Shown piece after piece: positions 30,546 to 33,100 of a stretch of 33,100 nucleotides of DNA; the stretch's first letter is position 1; each line of letters opens with the position of its first letter. A program made the translations under genes and the position numbers. The DNA is from Patescibacteria group bacterium. Its GTDB lineage: Bacteria; Patescibacteriota; Patescibacteriia; Patescibacteriales; UBA12465. The stretch is from the NCBI GenBank assembly GCA_022710685.1, contig JAKLGM010000009.1, positions 1-33,100 on the forward strand. The letters are read 5' to 3'. Below the pieces are notes generated by a model that did not search any database, was not told the origin of the DNA, and saw only the letters and a program-made list of their open reading frames with translations.

Positions 30546-33100
30546 TTAATCAACCTTGACCTCGTCTAATTTGACGCTCAAAAGCTGAGAAATACCATCG
30601 GCCTGCATAGTGACACCATAAAGGATGCTGGCCTTTCTCATAGAAGCCCGATTATGAGTAATAACGATAAATTGAGTTTTGTTGGATAAATCATCCAAAA
30701 TCTTAGCCAAACGCTCAGAATTAGCCTCATCTAAAGCCGCATCGACTTCATCTAAAACCACAAAGGGCGAAGGATTGGCGCTGATAATGGCTGAGATTAA
30801 GGCAATGGCAGTCAAAGCTCTTTCGCCACCTGACAACATGGAAACCGACTTAATCTTCTTGCCCGGAGGAGTCGCTTCAATTTCAATTCCGGCCAAACCG
30901 GTAGCATTATGCTTTTTTAAAAATTTAATCTTGCTCAGATTATTATACTCCACTTGCTTCTGGTTTAAGGTGATAGTCTTTTCATATTCATCGCCGGTGA
31001 TAGAGCCATCACCCTCAGCTTTCTTCTCGTCCTTAATTTCTTCATCCGTAGCCATAACCTTGACGATCTTGGCGCTGCCGCCGTTGAATAAAATCTTGAA
31101 GTACTCGCTGAACTTTTCCGATATGACTTTAAACTCGGCATCAAATCTTTCTTTGATGGTCAAATCTAATTCATAGATAATCTTCTCTAAAGATTTAATG
31201 GCATCGTTTAAGTCGTTAGTTTGGGTAAAGAGAAAATCATAGCGCTCCTTGGTCGTCTCATATTCCTTGGTCACTTCTGGATCAATGCCGCCAATCATTT
31301 CCAGTTGCTTCTTTAATTGGCTGATACGTTCGCCTAAAGGCTCGATTTCTACCGCCGCCTCATTGCGGACTTCCTTGATGTCGCGCAAAGAGGTAAAGAT
31401 TTGGCGCATTTCGGCCTCCAAATCTTCCAATCTGGTTTCATAGCGGGTGGCGCTAACCTTGATATCATTCAACTCATTATTGATGTTATTAATTTCGGCC
31501 TGCAAGGTCTGGGCTTGCTTCTGGGTTTCAAATAATTGGCCGCGGGAAGCTAACTGCTCGTTATTTAACTGACTGATTTGGTCCTTGGTCACCTGGATCT
31601 GGCCATTGATAGCGGCTAGTTGGGAATTTAAATCTTCCTGTTCGCGCTTAGATCCGGCGGCATCAAATTTATCTTGGCTCTGAGACAACTTTTTCTCTAT
31701 CTCCGCCAACTCCGCCTTCACTTTGACTTGCTTGTCGCCCAAGATATTTTTTCTTTCCTGGCGGCGGCTAATTTCCAAATTGATAGCATTGGCCTGCTCC
31801 ATCAATAGTTCTTTCTGATTGGCTAAATCGGCTAAATCAGCCTGAATTTTAGCCACTAATGCTTGCTGGCTAGCCCCCGTAGTCAAACTCATCACCTCTT
31901 GCAATTCTTCCTTGATTTCCCTCAAGGCCTGTCTAATCTTTTCCAAATCTAATTCCAATTCGGCCGCTTCCAACTTTTCCAAAGACCGGGCCAAGCGGGA
32001 GTTAATCTTCTCCATATCGCTATTGCCACTGCCGGCAGTGATTTTCAAAAGTTCCTGGTTCAAATCAGCAATACGATTAGTCAAAGAATTTTTTTCTTGG
32101 CTTAAACGTGCCGCTTTCTCGTTGTCCGGCTTGAAAGAATTTTCCAGATCGGCCATCTCATTATCCAAATCAGTCACTTCCCGTTCTAACTCCTTGCGTT
32201 TGTTGCTCAAAAAAGATAAATCAAACTGGCCGCTGGCTTCGAGGCGGGCCTCCATCCAAGCTTCCAGCTTGTTGACCTTCTTGATAATATCATCGCGGTC
32301 ATTGCCCAAATTAGTCAATTGCTTCTGTAATTCTTCGTGGCGGCGGCTAGACTCATCACCCAGACTCTGTTTCTCCAACTCGGAATTGATGGCGGTCAGC
32401 TTGCTATCCTTGCTCATCTTAACCTTCTCTAATTCTAGGTACTGGCTATTAAATTCGTTAAATTTGTCGTCAATCTCATGCCATAATTGGCGGTAATATG
32501 AAATTTGTAAATTAGTGAGCTCCACCTCAATTTCGCTCCGGCGCTCTAATTTATGCACCTGGCGAGTCAAGCTCTTGAGCCGCGGCTCAATCTCGTTCAA
32601 AAGAATTTCCACCTGGGTCAGATTCTCATAGCTATTCTGTAATTTATTCAAAGCGATGTCACGCTTAATCTGATATTGTTTGACGCCGGTAGCCTCATCA
32701 AAGAAATCTTTGCGCTCGGCCAAACTAGTATTCAAAAATCCTTCTACCATACCCTGGCCGATGACGCTGTAGGTCTTCTGGCCAAAATTAGCCTTAGCTA
32801 AAAGCATTTGGATATCAGTCAAACGGACGCGGGAATTGTTAATCAAGTATTCGCTGTCGCCATCACGGAAAATGCGGCGGGTAATAACTATTTCCGGCAA
32901 GGTCAAAAGGGTATCAATATAATTTTCGCTTTCTGGCTCCTGCTTTTCCAAGCCCATCTTGGCCTGGACGCCGGAGTTATTCAAGCACAAAGACACCTCG
33001 GCCATGCCGAGACGGCTTTTCTGATCTGAGCCGGAGAAGATAACGTCGTCGCTTTTCTTGCCGCGCAAAGTTTTGATGCTCTGCTCGCCCAAAGCCCAGC
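30546..33100 (-). CDS. smc: Chromosome segregation ATPase SMC, N-terminus cut off by window edge; no hinge visible
   Basis: Loop-extruding chromosome organiser. The frame runs off the window at WALGEQS, the conserved sequence just after Walker A, so about 50-60 residues are missing. Residues below count from the Leu of that motif. The N-terminal head continues to ~140 (DSEYLINNSRVRL, YSVIGQGMVEGFL). A coiled coil runs ~150-645. The C-terminal head has LSGGERALTAIAL (~753) and Walker B PFVVLDEVDAALDEAN (~776). Expected total is ~900 residues against ~1,170 usual. The middle holds no Gly-rich hinge domain, and the C-terminal head contains a charged insertion of ~45 residues (~679-732). The terminator and following operon are separate. 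Confidence 0.93.
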   Translation of the reverse strand, partial: WALGEQSIKTLRGKKSDDVIFSGSDQKSRLGMAEVSLCLNNSGVQAKMGLEKQEPESENYIDTLLTLPEIVITRRIFRDGDSEYLINNSRVRLTDIQMLLAKANFGQKTYSVIGQGMVEGFLNTSLAERKDFFDEATGVKQYQIKRDIALNKLQNSYENLTQVEILLNEIEPRLKSLTRQVHKLERRSEIEVELTNLQISYYRQLWHEIDDKFNEFNSQYLELEKVKMSKDSKLTAINSELEKQSLGDESSRRHEELQKQLTNLGNDRDDIIKKVNKLEAWMEARLEASGQFDLSFLSNKRKELEREVTDLDNEMADLENSFKPDNEKAARLSQEKNSLTNRIADLNQELLKITAGSGNSDMEKINSRLARSLEKLEAAELELDLEKIRQALREIKEELQEVMSLTTGASQQALVAKIQADLADLANQKELLMEQANAINLEISRRQERKNILGDKQVKVKAELAEIEKKLSQSQDKFDAAGSKREQEDLNSQLAAINGQIQVTKDQISQLNNEQLASRGQLFETQKQAQTLQAEINNINNELNDIKVSATRYETRLEDLEAEMRQIFTSLRDIKEVRNEAAVEIEPLGERISQLKKQLEMIGGIDPEVTKEYETTKERYDFLFTQTNDLNDAIKSLEKIIYELDLTIKERFDAEFKVISEKFSEYFKILFNGGSAKIVKVMATDEEIKDEKKAEGDGSITGDEYEKTITLNQKQVEYNNLSKIKFLKKHNATGLAGIEIEATPPGKKIKSVSMLSGGERALTAIALISAIISANPSPFVVLDEVDAALDEANSERLAKILDDLSNKTQFIVITHNRASMRKASILYGVTMQADGISQLLSVKLDEVKVD

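Noticed and set aside
31912-32496. 194-codon plus-strand frame antisense to smc
   Set aside because: Serine/leucine-rich mirror of Glu/Lys/Leu coiled-coil codons; no start signals or domains.
1-33100. tRNA, rRNA, CRISPR array or insertion sequence
   Set aside because: I looked in all intergenic gaps for a T-loop GTTCRA with acceptor stem, regularly spaced direct repeats, and transposase motifs or terminal repeats, and found none.

Overview
The window looks like chromosomal DNA from a Candidate Phyla Radiation (Patescibacteria, probably Parcubacteria-like) bacterium. Four things point there. Genes are short and tightly packed in small operons. Many proteins are TrbC/VirB2-like two-helix membrane proteins with a GGNE loop, plus prepilin-type proteins, both common in these genomes. 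Shine-Dalgarno sequences are almost absent. Housekeeping enzymes (FolD, SMC) are divergent or shortened. The standard bacterial code fits throughout. This placement is inferred from gene content, not from a marker-gene tree. I see no rRNA, tRNA, CRISPR array or insertion sequence, and no gene-free stretch over 300 bases.

Left part (1-6.9 kb): a truncated ftsK and glgA on the minus strand, one pilin-like gene, then on the plus strand a lipid-linked glycan flippase, an RluA-type pseudouridine synthase and a thioredoxin-fold lipoprotein. Centre left (6.9-12.8 kb): two large prepilin-type proteins with related N-termini and different C-terminal display domains (FISUMP; a seven-repeat probable beta-propeller). 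They flank a redox operon: CsoR/CstR-type regulator, thioredoxin, glutamate dehydrogenase, thioredoxin reductase. Its consensus promoter carries a perfect operator palindrome.

Centre (12.8-19.3 kb): a small unknown protein, a candidate small RNA, recQ with a Trm9-like methyltransferase, an unlisted 53-codon basic small gene with its own promoter and terminator, the one-carbon operon glyA-folD, and a secreted coiled-coil protein whose leader can fold over its start codon. Centre right (19.3-22.2 kb): six tandem TrbC/VirB2-like pilin genes. The first has the only strong Shine-Dalgarno in the window and is followed by a highly folded intergenic RNA.

Right part (22.2-33.1 kb): a plus-strand operon for envelope glycan or lipid glycosylation (two multi-pass GT-C-like proteins, a methyltransferase, a GT2 transferase). 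Next is a minus-strand operon of a solute-binding lipoprotein, a pilin-like protein with a 12-cysteine tail, a RodZ-like protein, a methyltransferase and a small membrane protein. Last is a truncated smc lacking a recognisable hinge domain.

Taken together the region is heavily invested in the cell surface: eight TrbC-like pilins, two decorated type IV pilin-like proteins, glycosylation genes and a surface thiol-handling protein. The most promising leads are the pilin array with its structured RNA, the CstR-like redox operon, the start-codon-occluding leader upstream of 18377, and the hinge-less SMC.
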